A stretch of 64,000 nt of DNA from Paracamarosporium sp. OC-R06-R3 (lineage: Eukaryota; Ascomycota; Dothideomycetes; Pleosporales; Didymosphaeriaceae), in assembly GCA_019828545.1 (NCBI GenBank), contig JACVRA010000230.1, forward strand, positions 66,462-130,461, given 5' to 3'. Below are positions 11,754 to 23,163 of the stretch, one piece after another (positions within the stretch are counted from its first letter, which is position 1; each line of letters begins with the position of its first letter). Under the pieces are notes generated by a model. That model did no database searches. It saw only the letters and a list, made by a program, of their open reading frames with translations, and was not told the DNA's origin. The position numbers and the translations under genes were made by a program.

Positions 11754-13352
11754 ATGTTGAGATCTTCCATGTCGCTGTCATCGCTGCCTGATCGCCAACC
11801 CATGGACCATTCCGACGGCTCTTCGAATAGTTCGCCAGACACATGTCCTGAGACGTGTCTCGAGAGTCGTAGTCGAAGTCAGAGTCGGAGCGAGAGCCAG
11901 CAACCGCTTCCTCAGCCTCGCAAGCCAATCCCGAGGAAAGGGCACACCAAATCAAGACGAGGCTGCTACAACTGCAAGCGACGTAGAATTAAGTGCAATG
12001 AAAAACACCCAGATTGCAGCCACTGCATCAAGGCAGGGTTGCGATGCGAGTACCCGGCAAACATCATCCAGACATTGCAGCGATCGCCAGCGTCTCCGAA
12101 CCCACAAGAGATGGTGAATCTGCGTTCCATACCCGGCATGTTCGTGAGTGATCCAGATTTGCATTGCTCTGGCAGCATCTGACATGCATAGACCATGGCC
12201 GACATGCGACTCTTTCATCACTTTTTGATTACAGCATATCCTCATCTGCCTGTAGGCGCCGACAAGATATGGATTACAGTGATACCAAGCTTCGCTCATA
12301 ATGTAGGTTGCGTCTCATAGCTGGAAGCGGGTGAGCCTGCCTCTTCTGTTGAGTCGGGCTTCAATGCAGTAATTGCATGCGCATGTCTTCGCTCCTGATC
12401 CAACATTGTGTGGAACGGTATCTTTTAGATTCAGTGCTGATTACCACAGTACGAGTACTTGATTCATTCGATTCTGGCACTGGCTGCATCTCATCTGGAT
12501 GCTGTTTCCAGTGCTAACGTGGCTGAAGAGGCCATATCACACCGGATATTGGCAGTGAAGGCCTTGAACGATGCGTTGTCAGTGCCTCCAAAGACCGGCA
12601 ACGAGCGCGATGCAAGAATGGCAGCGGCGCTGGCACTCGCATTCCAATCAAGCCATCTTCAGGACGGCCTTCTGGAGTTTCTGACGATGGTGAGAGGATG
12701 CAATCTAATTGCCACGGAGGGCGCACTGGATGCCGTGGATTCGGCTTTCCACGTAAGTTTGTTCCTATATGGTGTCTTCTATGATTAGCCAGATTGCGGA
12801 ACGAAGGGAAGCTGATGCATCCAGGCCTTTCGGGAAGATGGACACCTCGCGACGATGCGAATGCGCATGTGCGCATCGCAATTGAATTCTGTGAACCGGG
12901 ATGACTTGGATCTAGCTGCTCTGTCGCTCCGCGATATTGAGTTGCTCAATATGACAGAGTGGGAAAAGATGTTTTGGGATATATTGATCCGGACAGTGGA
13001 GAACGCATACGACAGACCGATCCAAGCATACACGACCTTCGTGCAACTGTACAACGTGCCATCGCGGTGGACGCACGATGAATTTCAGTCATTTATCGAC
13101 CCAGGGAACAGTCTCGCTCAGATATTGTTGGCTCATTTCATCGCAATCCAAGCCGTGCTCACACCGATCCTAATGCTTGAGAGAGTGGGATTTCAAGGTA
13201 TTGATGCGCCAACTTCAGTACTAGGGTGGGTCGATGGCATTTACAAGAATGTACCTTCGGAGCTGAGGCATTATGTTGAATGGCCGAGGCAGGTAACGCG
13301 GTACCCAATAATGAGGTTCTATGGGCAGAGGCATTTGAGTTATTACGAGTAA
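11754..13352 (+). CDS. Zn(II)2Cys6 transcription factor, UPC2-like
   Basis: Four exons (11754-12143, 12192-12302, 12450-12752, 12825-13352), all in phase 0, give 443 residues. The DNA-binding domain is a classic binuclear zinc cluster, with C71, C74, C81, C88, C91 and C98 spaced CX2CX6CX6CX2CX6C within GCYNCKRRRIKC. It is preceded by a Ser/Arg-rich tail. Exon 2 encodes DMRLFHHFLITAYPHLP and exon 3 YEYLIHSILALAASHL, the helical region typical of the sterol-uptake-control (UPC2/ECM22-like) branch of fungal regulators. ATGs at 11754, 11769 and 11802 are all possible starts. The third splice acceptor (12824) was chosen because it restores AFREDGHLATM. Target genes are unknown, but the next gene is an RTA1-type lipid exporter in convergent orientation. 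Confidence 0.9.
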
Positions 13353-13920
13353 GTGCTGGAGGTTGAAGGATACCTTTTTGAAGGCTTACCGATTATGTCA
13401 TCGGAAGATTGTTGCGAGAATGAGTTTTGTGACCGACGGAGAGTCATGATGATACCCTGGCGGTCTTAGAACCTGCCGCTGCGCTCGTTTTGTCTTGTAA
13501 AGACGCTCGCTAGGAGCAGCTGTCTGTTTATCATGTATAACTAGGAATGAAATCATACGTTTCGATGAGAGGTCGGAAAGGCAGCGTTTTGTAAAGGTGG
13601 ATTGTATATGTGATCAGGACCTAGACGCGAGGAAAGCGAAGCGCCAGCGCGCCTACCTCAACCGAGAAAGGAAGCCACGACCGAACCCACGTACTTTTTT
13701 GCGCTCGAACTACGATCGCTTTAAATGACTCAATCCTGTTTCAAGTTATATTCTACGCAATATCTCCGCTTGCCATTCGACTACAATGCGAATGGGGCAC
13801 CCACATGCACTTACGTTCAGCAATAGTTACAACACACTCAATATTTTGTTAGTACATGATCTGAACGCCAATATGAGTATTGTAAATCTTGCACATTACA
13901 CCGTATGTATGAGCGCCAAA
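13353..13920. other. Convergent 3' spacer
   Basis: This lies between the stop of the zinc-cluster regulator and the stop of the RTA1-family gene. It should hold the two 3' UTRs and terminators. I see no gene or repeat. Confidence 0.5.
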
Positions 13921-14919
13921 CTACTCACTGTACTTCACACCACCAGAACGCTGTTCGACAAGACCTCTCTCCAGTTCAGTCCCACTTTCCACCTTGGTCA
14001 CTTCATTTGCGCGACCCTTAGCTCCTAAGTACTTCGCGGGATGCACAAAGCAAAACACCGCAATAGCAGGCAACATCGGCAACGCCTCGAAGACGTAGAA
14101 GATCCATTCATGTTTGAACGGATACCCGTCAATCCCAAGAGCAAACTCGATGACCCTATATGTCGATCGAACCTACACAACGTCAGTAAATACGCCTGTT
14201 CTAGGCAATAACCATTGAAACATACCAATATCAGCACACTCGACAGCCATATCGCCCACCCCACAATCCTCCATCCTTTCGGAGCACCCTCTCCCACCTC
14301 CCTGCCAGCGACCACCCAGAACCGCCCCACAATACTCAAGAACCACGCAAACGTTCCGACCTGCAGTGCCAGCCCTCCGATCAACACGTTCGTCCCAACT
14401 TTTGCTTCGTTGTCCTCCCAGCTCCCACTCGAGGCGATGCCAGAGCCTGAAGCCTGTATGAGAAATGACAATATATCGCAGCCAACAAACACTCGTGTGA
14501 TGAAGCGGGCGGGTATGAAGAAGATGCGCTGGTGTGTGGATGGTAGTACCGCAGTGATCAAGCGGCCGATAAGGAGGTAGTTTCCAGCGGCGATGAAGAC
14601 AGGGGCGATGATAATCAGCGTCGACGATACCGCGAATGGAGGCTAGTTTGGCGCATTAGTATGAGTGCGTTGATAAAAAGCTAGAAGAGGCCATAGAGGA
14701 ACTCACGATCTCAGAAGGCCTTTTCGCTGATACGGCTCGACAAATGTATCCTCCAACCTCGAGTGCCGATCCGATGAGCACACAAAGGAAGAACCACGAG
14801 CGGTACTTGAAGCAGGTTTGATATGCTAGGACTGTTGTAGGAGCTAGATACAGGATCGCTACCACGATGGCAAGTGGGATGCTGGGATGATACATCCAGA
14901 TGGAGTCTTGATCGGCCAT
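13921..14919 (-). CDS. RTA1-family lipid-translocating exporter
   Basis: Three exons (14919-14707, 14642-14226, 14172-13921) with 64- and 53-bp introns, all phase 0, encode 293 residues. The protein is almost entirely membrane-embedded, with about seven hydrophobic segments. It carries RTA1/RSB1 family landmarks: EVGGYICRAVSAKRPSEIPP, APVFIAAGNYLLIGRLI, FVGCDILSFLIQASGSGIAS, and a last helix ending EALPMLPAIAVFCFVHPAKY. The C-terminal tail is charged and cytosolic. Family members in yeasts are linked to sphingoid-base export and resistance to azoles or aminocholesterol. The substrate here is not readable from sequence. The neighbour is a UPC2-like regulator on the other strand. Confidence 0.93.
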
Positions 14920-17099
14920 GGTAAGTTATGTCGTTCGTATAGCGTAGCGTTTGAACACGAGTAGGAGAATAGATCGGGAGGCTCGATGTTACGGCTTTTG
15001 TTATAGGTGCGGCAATTGCGTTCACCTAAGGAAATCAGCACTCTTTATACTCACACTGCTCCCTCCCCTCGACCCGACCCATGCCATATACTTTTGCAAC
15101 ACCACATCCACTTACCATCTCCCGCACCGATTCATCTCAAACCAAGCCTCATTACGCGTCAATCCCCTCTCCATCACCACCCGCCTGCACCCTTTCTATC
15201 CACCACCCACTCACGACACCCTTATCCCGACAAAACCGACAAACCTTCCACCCAAACCGACTGAAGCGAACTCCAGTCCGCATCACCAAAATCCAAATCT
15301 TTGACCACAAAGTCGTAGAATCGTCCAATCCGAGTATACCGACGAATCCAGCATTATGATTGGCTCAAAGCGATGCGTTCTCGCATTTTTCGCATTGGCT
15401 TACGTACGCAGTCTACGTGCAAGTGCAGATTACTCGACTAGCCTAGGCTAGTGTAGTAATTGAGGCTGAATGGTGTAGATCAGTTTGTTTCAGACTACGA
15501 TTTGTTCCTGAGTAGTAGAAGGCGTGCCGGATGCGAATTTAGTGTTAAATGTATAGGGTTAGGGTGCATCTCATTCAACTCAATCTCAATTGCAACGCTG
15601 GTACTATAGTCCAGTAGTTGAGGTTGTGCACAAGGCTGTACGCTGACTGTTTTATCCCTTGTCATAAATCGTCTATCTACGCTTTGTTCTCCAAATGTGT
15701 TTCGCCCTTGAGTACAAGGAAACCGTGCCAAATGCTAACCTTGACAAAAAAAACCCTTCGTAGATCTTCCATCCATCCAACCCACCAACCCATTCCACTT
15801 CAAGAATGCTTCCACATGCCCAGCGAAGACGTACTGCGTGCGACACAAGACGATACAATCTGCCTAACCCCACCTACCCATGGACACGCTCCACCCATTA
15901 CCAAGACTTACTACCACCCGTCTAAGCTTTCAGAAAACGCTTCTCCTTGCCTCCTCCACACGTATACGCACCTCAAATCAAAGAACACGATAAACTTCCT
16001 TCCTCCCGCTAACATGCTATCTTAACACTTACAACATACCCACCCACAACCAGCATATGTCCCTCACAACCTCTCCCCCAAATGAAATCTGCATCACCTC
16101 CCCTACCCTCCTAACGTACCACACACGGCGCCCGCCACACTACACCCAATAATTGCACAGAAAATCAATACTCCGCCTTCTCCTGCCCGCTCATAACCCC
16201 GTACACAACGACAGCAACGACAAGGCCAAACTTTGCCGCCGCCATGCACGTCCAAACCCACCGAGCCTACAACGCAGAGAAAAACGCACATGTGGAGACT
16301 CAACACAATCTCCCGCCTCACTTAAACCACAGCAAGACAAACACGTTCCATCCGCGACCCGCAATCCAATCCACTCTAACCCACACCATGGCGCTACGTG
16401 GCGCCGTGGCGTCCAGCTACAAGACACGCCTGCATACGACATGCAGGCACACTCAGACACAATCACGTATCTGATTCAGCATATGTGCGGGATAAAACAG
16501 ATTGATTACCCAAGCCTAGTATTACGATAGCGTGTGTGTAGTAAGGATAGCAACGGCGAAGGCACACACGCACGCACGACGTACGTGCCAGCCAGCCACC
16601 CACTCAGAGCACAACAGTGTAGTAAAGATTTCCGAATACGGGTACAAATACACGACAAGAACCGAACCGAACACAACACAACAACACAGCAACACAACAC
16701 ACCGTTCTTCTTCCCCTTCTTGAATCTCAAACAAAGTAAAGTAAAGCAAAGTAAAGTAATGCAGAGTCTCCTGATTGAAGAAAGACCACCTGCCGCCGCT
16801 AATGGGGGCCGACCAGATTTGAGAAGGAAAACGCTAGTGATGCGCAGAACCCGTGCCCGTGCCTTTACCCATGAATGTCAAATGTCAAATTGAACCCATT
16901 CCGTCCGTCCGAGATAGACGGCTCTTCAGACACGGCTCTTTCTTTAGAAACGCCTAAAGCCCAGCCCTATTGACTTTTGTAGTCTTTTTCCTGTCCGACG
17001 CCTGTGCTGATGCAACATGACAGATATCCACCTACTGTCTGGTGTGATAAGGAAACAACATATGAAATAGCCCGTGTTGGGATTGTGGTGCTGGAACAA
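14920..17099. other. C-rich 2.2-kb spacer
   Basis: No gene can be supported. The plus strand is strongly pyrimidine/C-rich between about 15.05 and 16.5 kb, which creates several overlapping open frames rich in P, T, H and S that look compositional. No repeat unit or RNA gene was seen. It contains the RTA1-family promoter. Confidence 0.5.
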
Positions 17100-17891
17100 T
17101 TATGCCAACGGCTTTCCGACCACTAGCGACGAAACTGGTGATGGCGGAGGCGAGATGGGAGCTACCTCGACTTCAGGAAGGATCCACTTTTCTTTCCGCG
17201 CGAGCCACATGACGGTGTTGACGTCGAAGTGCTCAAAGAAGACTTCATCCCAGAAGCGAGCCTTGGGATCCGCGTACGTGTGGTACTCGTCGCGAACGGC
17301 CTCGATGTCGAACCCCTGGATACGTCGCAAGGTAGCAACGACACATCCTGTGCGATGCTTGCCCTTGTTGCAGTGAATGAGGACGGGATGATTTGTGCGG
17401 TCAAGAACAATGTTCAAGGCGCGGTTGATGTCGCAACTCTGAACCCGCACGGCGCCCTTGTTGGCGTTGATGTGCACTTGGAAGTGTTGGATGCCGACAG
17501 ACTCCATGAATCCACGGTAGTCGTCTGGAATCTCCTCGGGTACAAGGGTGATGATCGTCTTCAGCTTCAAACTTCGCACAAAGTCGAAGTTCTTGGCCTG
17601 GGGATAGCTGCTGCGGTACACGCTGCCTGGGACAACGGCACCATAGTTGCTCGGCGGAAATAAGCAACGTAACCGTCCGGGGGCGATGGTCTCTGTGATG
17701 GGAGATGGAGTGCGTGTCTTGGCGTCGTTGGTGTTCTCGTCCGAACCATCGACGAGATCCTCGTGGTGGGTGCATGAAGCATGCTCGGTCAACAGATTGT
17801 TGGTAGGAAAGCCTAGGCTGGCGAAATAGCTCTTGACGCTCGTGAATAGACTGCTCCTGGCAGTAGGCTGCTCGACGTTGGTGGTAGACAT
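17100..17891 (-). CDS. SIW14: Siw14/Oca-type atypical dual-specificity phosphatase
   Basis: A single exon encodes 263 residues. After a 70-residue non-conserved N-terminus comes the plant-and-fungi atypical DSP fold: FPPSNYGAVVPGSVYRSSYP, then KTIITLVPEE, then the CX5R active site HCNKGKHRTG with nucleophile C174 and R180. The HCxxGKHRTG loop, rich in basic residues, is the mark of the Siw14 group, whose yeast member removes the 5-beta-phosphate from inositol pyrophosphates. The catalytic residues are intact. The gene is divergent from the DUF3984-like gene at 19269, and no other pathway partner lies nearby. The yeast OCA paralogues are an alternative assignment, but those usually lack a perfect active site. 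Confidence 0.9.
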   Translation of the reverse strand: MSTTNVEQPTARSSLFTSVKSYFASLGFPTNNLLTEHASCTHHEDLVDGSDENTNDAKTRTPSPITETIAPGRLRCLFPPSNYGAVVPGSVYRSSYPQAKNFDFVRSLKLKTIITLVPEEIPDDYRGFMESVGIQHFQVHINANKGAVRVQSCDINRALNIVLDRTNHPVLIHCNKGKHRTGCVVATLRRIQGFDIEAVRDEYHTYADPKARFWDEVFFEHFDVNTVMWLARKEKWILPEVEVAPISPPPSPVSSLVVGKPLA

Positions 17892-19268
17892 GTTGGCCAG
17901 TGGTGCGACGGAAGGATAGCGTTGTCAACGGCCCGTCAAATCTGGCTGAGTGTGGGCGGCCGTTAAGGCTTCTGTATAGGCTCACTGGGTTCCGTAACCT
18001 GAGGCAGACGTCACGAGAGGCAAGTCCGCTTGTTCCGGCACTCGGAGCTTCGCGTTTCGCGTCCGAGGGTCGGTTTTAAGGGTGTTATAGTCGTAGCGTG
18101 CGCGGGCGGGTTGATTGTAGAAAATGGGTCGAGGGGTCTCTTTGAATTAAAGAGAAGGGCAGCGAGCTGCGGAGCGGAGCCTGGTTGCGTTGTGAGCAAA
18201 GGTCAAAAATTGCATTGTGGAACCACGGATAGCAATGTCGCGTGCGATACAGGTAAGACTTGAAGGTAACATAGTCTCGCTAATATGGATTCAAAGAGCG
18301 TTGTGAGGGCGGCTTACTTCGCGGTTACCGGAGATTTAAAGGACGCATGGTGTATTGTGGGTGCAGACCGTGTAGTTGGCGATGTGCATGATCGACGAAG
18401 GATGAAGGGTGGAAGGGGGATGAAGAGCAGGCCCGCAGCAGGTATTCACGCGGCGTGTGTGAATCCGTGGGTGGATGCGAGTGTGACCGAGGACAGGCTA
18501 GGCTACGCGAGTGCAAACTGGGAGTGGTAGTGTTGAAGAGGGTCGCGGCCATGACCCGCAAGGCACAAAGCGGTAGCCATCCAAGAAATTGAAGGCTTAG
18601 TCAGGGGACGGTCGGCACGAGAGGAAGCTGCGACGGAGCCGAATTTCCCCCGCAGCCAGGTACGTCACTGCCGGCCCTTGGCATTGGCCGGCGACGACGC
18701 GAGGCTTGCTTTTTGTCGCAGAGCCGCACCACCCAGAGAGCCTCCACTGTGCCTGGTGGTTGCTTGCCGCGCCTCTACGACTGCCTGCCTGCCAGCCTCC
18801 CGCCACGGCCTCTCTCCTCCAGGGCTTCTTGGGAGAAGACGAGGTTTTCGCGGAGCCGTCTCCGCCACACTCGCCGGTACGGCCTAGCTGACCAGCCGTT
18901 GGCATCCCGTCTTGCCTGCCGCTTGGCGCTCCTGTTGAGCCCCGTCTTCGCCGATGCGGGCTCCGAGGACGCCAGCCTTGTGTGCAGGCGCCGATGTGGC
19001 AATTGCCAGGGCGACGACTGGCCGCGGGACCTCTGCCCTCGAATGATGCAGTCATGGTGGGGAGATCAGGGTCGGCATGTGAAGGCATCGTCTGATGCCT
19101 GTTCCGGCCTAGCGCTCCCGTCTCGGGCGGCCGTGCGCAGTGCACGGAGCATCTGAAACTTGGTGGACCTCGGGGCAGCCAGCAGTCACCCCATCACCCC
19201 ATGAACCGCACAACTTGTTAATAGTCTGCGCCCAAGCAACGCCCGGGCATACTCGTCATAGAACTGCA
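17892..19268. other. Divergent promoter region, GC-rich near 18.6-19.2 kb
   Basis: This lies between divergent genes. GC-rich sequence at about 18.6-19.2 kb gives open frames on both strands with skewed composition (R, G, A, P, S), none with recognisable content. No gene is supported. Confidence 0.5.
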
Positions 19269-20546
19269 ATGGATCCTCCACGTTCGCGGTCCACACGTCG
19301 CTCCTACCCCAATCTGCACAACCTTTCCCTGGCCCCGCTCAGCAGCCAGTATCCACTCGATGCCTCCGCACCCCCGTCCCCAGACGACGTGGATCGCATC
19401 TACACCCCGCGCACCTCGTACATTGCCCAAAAGAGCGCCCCCACTACGCCCGGCATCCTGAGCCTGAGCCAGAGCCGCAGTAATTCGCGCAATGGCAGAC
19501 GCAAAAACAAAGGATATGCCTACGACGGCTACTTTCTGAACCCGGATGCGTCTGCAAGGGACGTGGGCGACGTCCCCAAGGCGAAGAGCACCACCGCCCT
19601 TCTTCCGGGCGTGAGCTTTGCAGACCAGCCCAAGCTTCAAGGCCGATACCATGCGCGGAAGGGCACCGCGCCGCTGCCGCTCCGTCCCATGCATGCTCGC
19701 CATCATACCAGCGAATCCACAAACGAGTGGTTCCATCGCGCAGGCTTGGCCATAGCTGGCGAGACAAGAGATTCAAAGGGCCAGGGTTGGCTGGTGCGGA
19801 GAGAGAGCTCCACGAGTCTAGTCCACCAGTCCGATGATTACGAGGAGCATCCTTCACATGATGGCCGACACATGGTGTTGCTGTCCGGCGAGCACTTGGC
19901 CGACGTTGAATACAGCACCTTCACACCGCGGTACTCGAGGGCCGGCAGCCGGGCCCAGAGCCGCGTGCAGAGCCGCGTAGTCAGCCGAGTACCCAGTGCA
20001 CGCACAAGTCGGAGAGGATCTAGAGTAGGCAGCCGTGCTGATCTCGTCATGACGCCCGGTTTGAGAACACCGGGCGCACACCACAGTCTAGAGATTGACG
20101 ACACCATGTTTGAAGAGAGTCCCATAGAGCCAGACTTTGTTGAAGCTGACGAGGAAGATGAGGGCGACGAGGAGGAGATTGCTCGACTAGCGCGAGAACG
20201 TGGCTTCGGTCTGGGTAATTGGATGGACAGGCTGATAGGGTGGACACTGTTTAGTGTGGATGAGGATGGTGAAGAGTCGTCTGAGGAAGAGGAAGAGGAG
20301 GACGAGACTCCTAAACCCGAGAACATGACGAAGGAGGAGTTGCAGTTGCGACGGGAGGTTGAAGCCAAGCGGAGAAAGCTCGAACGTGAGGCCATTATCG
20401 CGGCTGCAGCTGTCCAAGCGCCAGTCATCAGAGAGACAACAGGTGACGACGCCGATGGGGCGGAGAACAAGCCGCCAGGTGAAGAAGGTGGAGGCTGGGC
20501 CGATGCGGCATGGCTTGTGAGCGTTGCAGCCAAGGTTCTGTTGTAG
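19269..20546 (+). CDS. DUF3984-like conserved fungal protein
   Basis: A single exon gives 425 residues from the first real ATG at 19269. The open frame extends further upstream only through non-ATG codons. The N-terminus (SRSTRRSYPNLHNLSLAPLS) and the layout match my memory of the fungal DUF3984 family, and the length fits. In the middle is a run of SR-type repeats (about residues 220-260, for example SRAGSRAQSRVQSRVVSRV). It is followed by acidic tracts (EADEEDEGDEEE and EESSEEEEEEDE), a conserved block GFGLGNWMDRLIGWTLFSVD, and a basic helix (LQLRREVEAKRRKLEREA). No enzyme motif is present. Function is unknown, and the charged, repetitive build suggests a binding or scaffold role. Confidence 0.85.
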   Translation: MDPPRSRSTRRSYPNLHNLSLAPLSSQYPLDASAPPSPDDVDRIYTPRTSYIAQKSAPTTPGILSLSQSRSNSRNGRRKNKGYAYDGYFLNPDASARDVGDVPKAKSTTALLPGVSFADQPKLQGRYHARKGTAPLPLRPMHARHHTSESTNEWFHRAGLAIAGETRDSKGQGWLVRRESSTSLVHQSDDYEEHPSHDGRHMVLLSGEHLADVEYSTFTPRYSRAGSRAQSRVQSRVVSRVPSARTSRRGSRVGSRADLVMTPGLRTPGAHHSLEIDDTMFEESPIEPDFVEADEEDEGDEEEIARLARERGFGLGNWMDRLIGWTLFSVDEDGEESSEEEEEEDETPKPENMTKEELQLRREVEAKRRKLEREAIIAAAAVQAPVIRETTGDDADGAENKPPGEEGGGWADAAWLVSVAAKVLL

Positions 20547-21667
20547 TTTGCATAGGTCTTTACTTCTTATTCATGATATAGCGTCATGCAAATGCATTTT
20601 AATGTCCAGCCTTCGACATCCTAATCTTTTTTCATAGTGACTGCATTTTCCTAATGTGAGAAATAAAAACGTGAAGAAGACGAGGGCAGCCGACTTCTCA
20701 CATCCTACACCAAGGAACCAACACAGCAGCGCCCTTCCGACAAGACTCCTCCTATCCGTTGTACATATCCCTTTGTACAAAACTTCAACACAAAACGAAA
20801 ACCCACCACTCATTCCATAAGACAAATTCATTAACCAACCACCTTCCTCTCCCACTGTCCAAAGCAAACATATCGTAAAAACACGCTGCACACCCTCCCC
20901 CCTCTTCTTGAGTATATCTTATTCCACGCTCGTAATCTGAATGGTTAGAATATACGCTATCTGCATCCATACCCACATCACTTACGTGCTTGCTCAACCA
21001 AGTACACTACTGCCTCACTCGCATCGAAAACCAGCGCCTTTACACGAATGCACCGCACCGGTCTGGTGTACTCCGCAGATACACACTCACGAAGTACTAG
21101 AACTATATTTTTGAAATGAAGCAAAGTAAAATAAAGAATATATTTACTCCGTATGCATAGGAAGTCAATCTATACTGTACTATACCACGCATAACATCAC
21201 CTCGACTCTAACAGTTCATATCAGGAGAGTTGATTTTTTACTAGAATTCGGTATACGCCCTGGTACAAAAAATGATACAAAAAAGGTGATCTCTCCGGGA
21301 ACCAGAACAGTTTATATATACACCCTGCACATCTTCTATCAACCCGACCAGATCAGATCAGAAAGCAGAAGAGAGCGAGTTAGATGGAGTCAAGTAGGCT
21401 GGGGTAAGCAGAGTCTAACTAGATCTACCTTACGTCACCTCGCTATCTATCCGTCTACAATGCGCATCCTACACCCACGTCCAGAAGACAGAAACATACA
21501 AGGCTTGCCGACGACCCAGGATTATGCGCTTTACCCCATACCACCCCATCTACACCCATGTCCAGAAAATAGAAGGTACATATGCAGCAACACTAGCTAG
21601 TTGATGAGGAATCGTGCACACCACGCCACGCCATACGCCACAAGTCACACAGCACGACACTATATAT

Positions 21668-21712
21668 CATCCCATCCCATCCCATCCCATCCCATCCCAT
21701 CCCATCCCATCT
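21668..21712. repeat. (CCCAT)n microsatellite
   Basis: Eight perfect CCCAT units run from 21671 to 21710, with a partial unit on each side. Confidence 0.95.
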
Positions 21713-22648
21713 CACCACAACTTCACAAAAGCACAACACAACACAGCACCATCCCATCTACCCTACCCTACCCCACTCCACTCCACTTCACGTAACCTCA
21801 CTTCACTTCCCTTCCCTCACCCAAACACCATACAAGAAAACAAACAACACACACACATACACACAACCCTCAATAATATACGTAAATATATATATACACT
21901 GAACTAAACGTATCCGCCTCCCCATTCCCTCCCTTTCCCTCTCGCTCCTCCACCCATCCCATCCCACCCACCAAACCACGACATAAACTATATATCTCGA
22001 AGAAAGGAAGGAAAACAGAAACAAAGCCAGAGCAATAGTAAGAGTGAAGATTTCATCATCACCGCACCGCACCGCACCGCCTTCGGACCGCATCGAACCA
22101 CACCAAATCGCATCCTATCCTCGTCATCCCTCCCTGTATGCGAACTCAAGCAGGTAAGCAAGCAGGGATATTCATCAAGTCGTGCCCATCGTATCCCGTC
22201 CTGACGGATGCCTTCCAAACCCTCGTCACGTCCCGCTACGTCCCGCTGCGTCCCGCCACGCCACGCCATCGACATACATACGTACATAGTGCATACACTT
22301 CCGAATTGAAGCCAAAAGGAAGAAAGAGGAGGAAAAGCATCCACCCATGTAGACAGACAGGCAGGCAGGCAGGTAAGACGACGAAAGAACAAAGAAGAGA
22401 GCCCTACATGCAAGCATCAAACCTCAAGCCTCATCCCATCCCATTCCATCAAACCTCAAACTGCATCCTCAGAAGGGGGGAGAAAAAAAAAGGAATCCAG
22501 ACATTACACACCTCCCCACAAGTTCAAAAGAAGTTAAAAAAAAAAAAGGTTCAAAGGAAAAAAGTATATCAAAGAATCGAAAGGCAAAAGCCAAAAAAGA
22601 AACCCATAGCGCCACCGATGATCATATAAGTTTTACCCTTTCATTCCA

Positions 22649-22684
22649 GCAAGCAAGCAAGTGAGCAAGCGAGCAAGCAAGCAA
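22649..22684. repeat. (GCAA)n imperfect microsatellite
   Basis: GCAA units interrupted by GTGA and GCGA variants form a run of about 36 bp. Confidence 0.85.
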
Positions 22685-22810
22685 AAACATGCGTTCCCAT
22701 CCCATCCCTTCCCATACCATACCCCATCCCCCAAATGCAATTCATTTCATTTCATTCCATTCCATTTCGCGCTGCAACTCTACCTCGCGAGGTAAAGTAG
22801 ATGTGCGAAC

Positions 22811-22893
22811 GCAAGCAGGCAAGCAGGCAAGCAGGCAAGCAGGCAAGCAGGCAAGCAGGCAAGCAGGCAAGCAGGCAAGCAGGCAGGCAAGCA
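22811..22893. repeat. (AAGCAGGC)n minisatellite
   Basis: About ten near-perfect copies of the 8-bp unit AAGCAGGC are present. The unit is not a multiple of three, so the open frame that crosses it cycles through all frames, and coding is unlikely. Confidence 0.95.
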
Positions 22894-23163
22894 ACACCAT
22901 GACGCCCTCGCCTTGCCCTCACCCGCCCCCGCCCTCGGTGCTAAATACGATGATGATAGAACGTGGTGTTTTGTACATGCGACGAGACGACCGACCGACT
23001 CCTGGTATATGCGAAGAAGGAAACCGAACCGAACCAAACCAAAGGCAACGGGTATATGCGTGGGAGCGGTGCCGCGCCGTGACACCGGGACATTATGAGA
23101 CGGTAGTCATACATGTAGATCAGTAACGAAATAAGTAGGAACTATGGCCCCACGGTATCGGCG

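Larger units (their letters stand above)
20547..23163. other. Convergent spacer full of short tandem repeats
   Basis: This 2.6-kb region between the stops of two convergent genes has no supportable gene. It carries several microsatellites (the main ones are listed separately), plus smaller ones: ACCGC x4 at 22061-22080, GGCA x4 near 22359-22373 and TTCAT/TTCCAT repeats at 22741-22768. Long A/C-rich and pyrimidine-rich runs produce artefactual open frames such as 22689-23126. Confidence 0.6.

Noticed and set aside
15007..15359. Overlapping Pro/Thr/His-rich plus-strand frames
   Set aside because: They come from a C-rich tract in the spacer upstream of the RTA1-family gene. All three frames are open and none is conserved.
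15553..15565. GGGTTAGGG, telomere-like
   Set aside because: It is a single short occurrence, not an array, and does not indicate a telomere or an interstitial telomeric repeat.
18597..19145. 182-codon minus-strand frame in GC-rich DNA
   Set aside because: Long frames occur on both strands here because GC-rich sequence has few stops. The composition is skewed and no motif is present.
19140..19268. N-terminal extension of the DUF3984-like protein
   Set aside because: The extension begins with a non-ATG codon. The first ATG at 19269 starts just before the conserved block.
22811..22893. CRISPR-like regular repeat
   Set aside because: It is a continuous 8-bp tandem repeat without spacers, in a fungal genome.
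22689..23126. Open frame with KQAGKQASRQAG repeats
   Set aside because: It is created by the 8-bp AAGCAGGC minisatellite. The unit length is not divisible by three, and nothing conserved flanks it.
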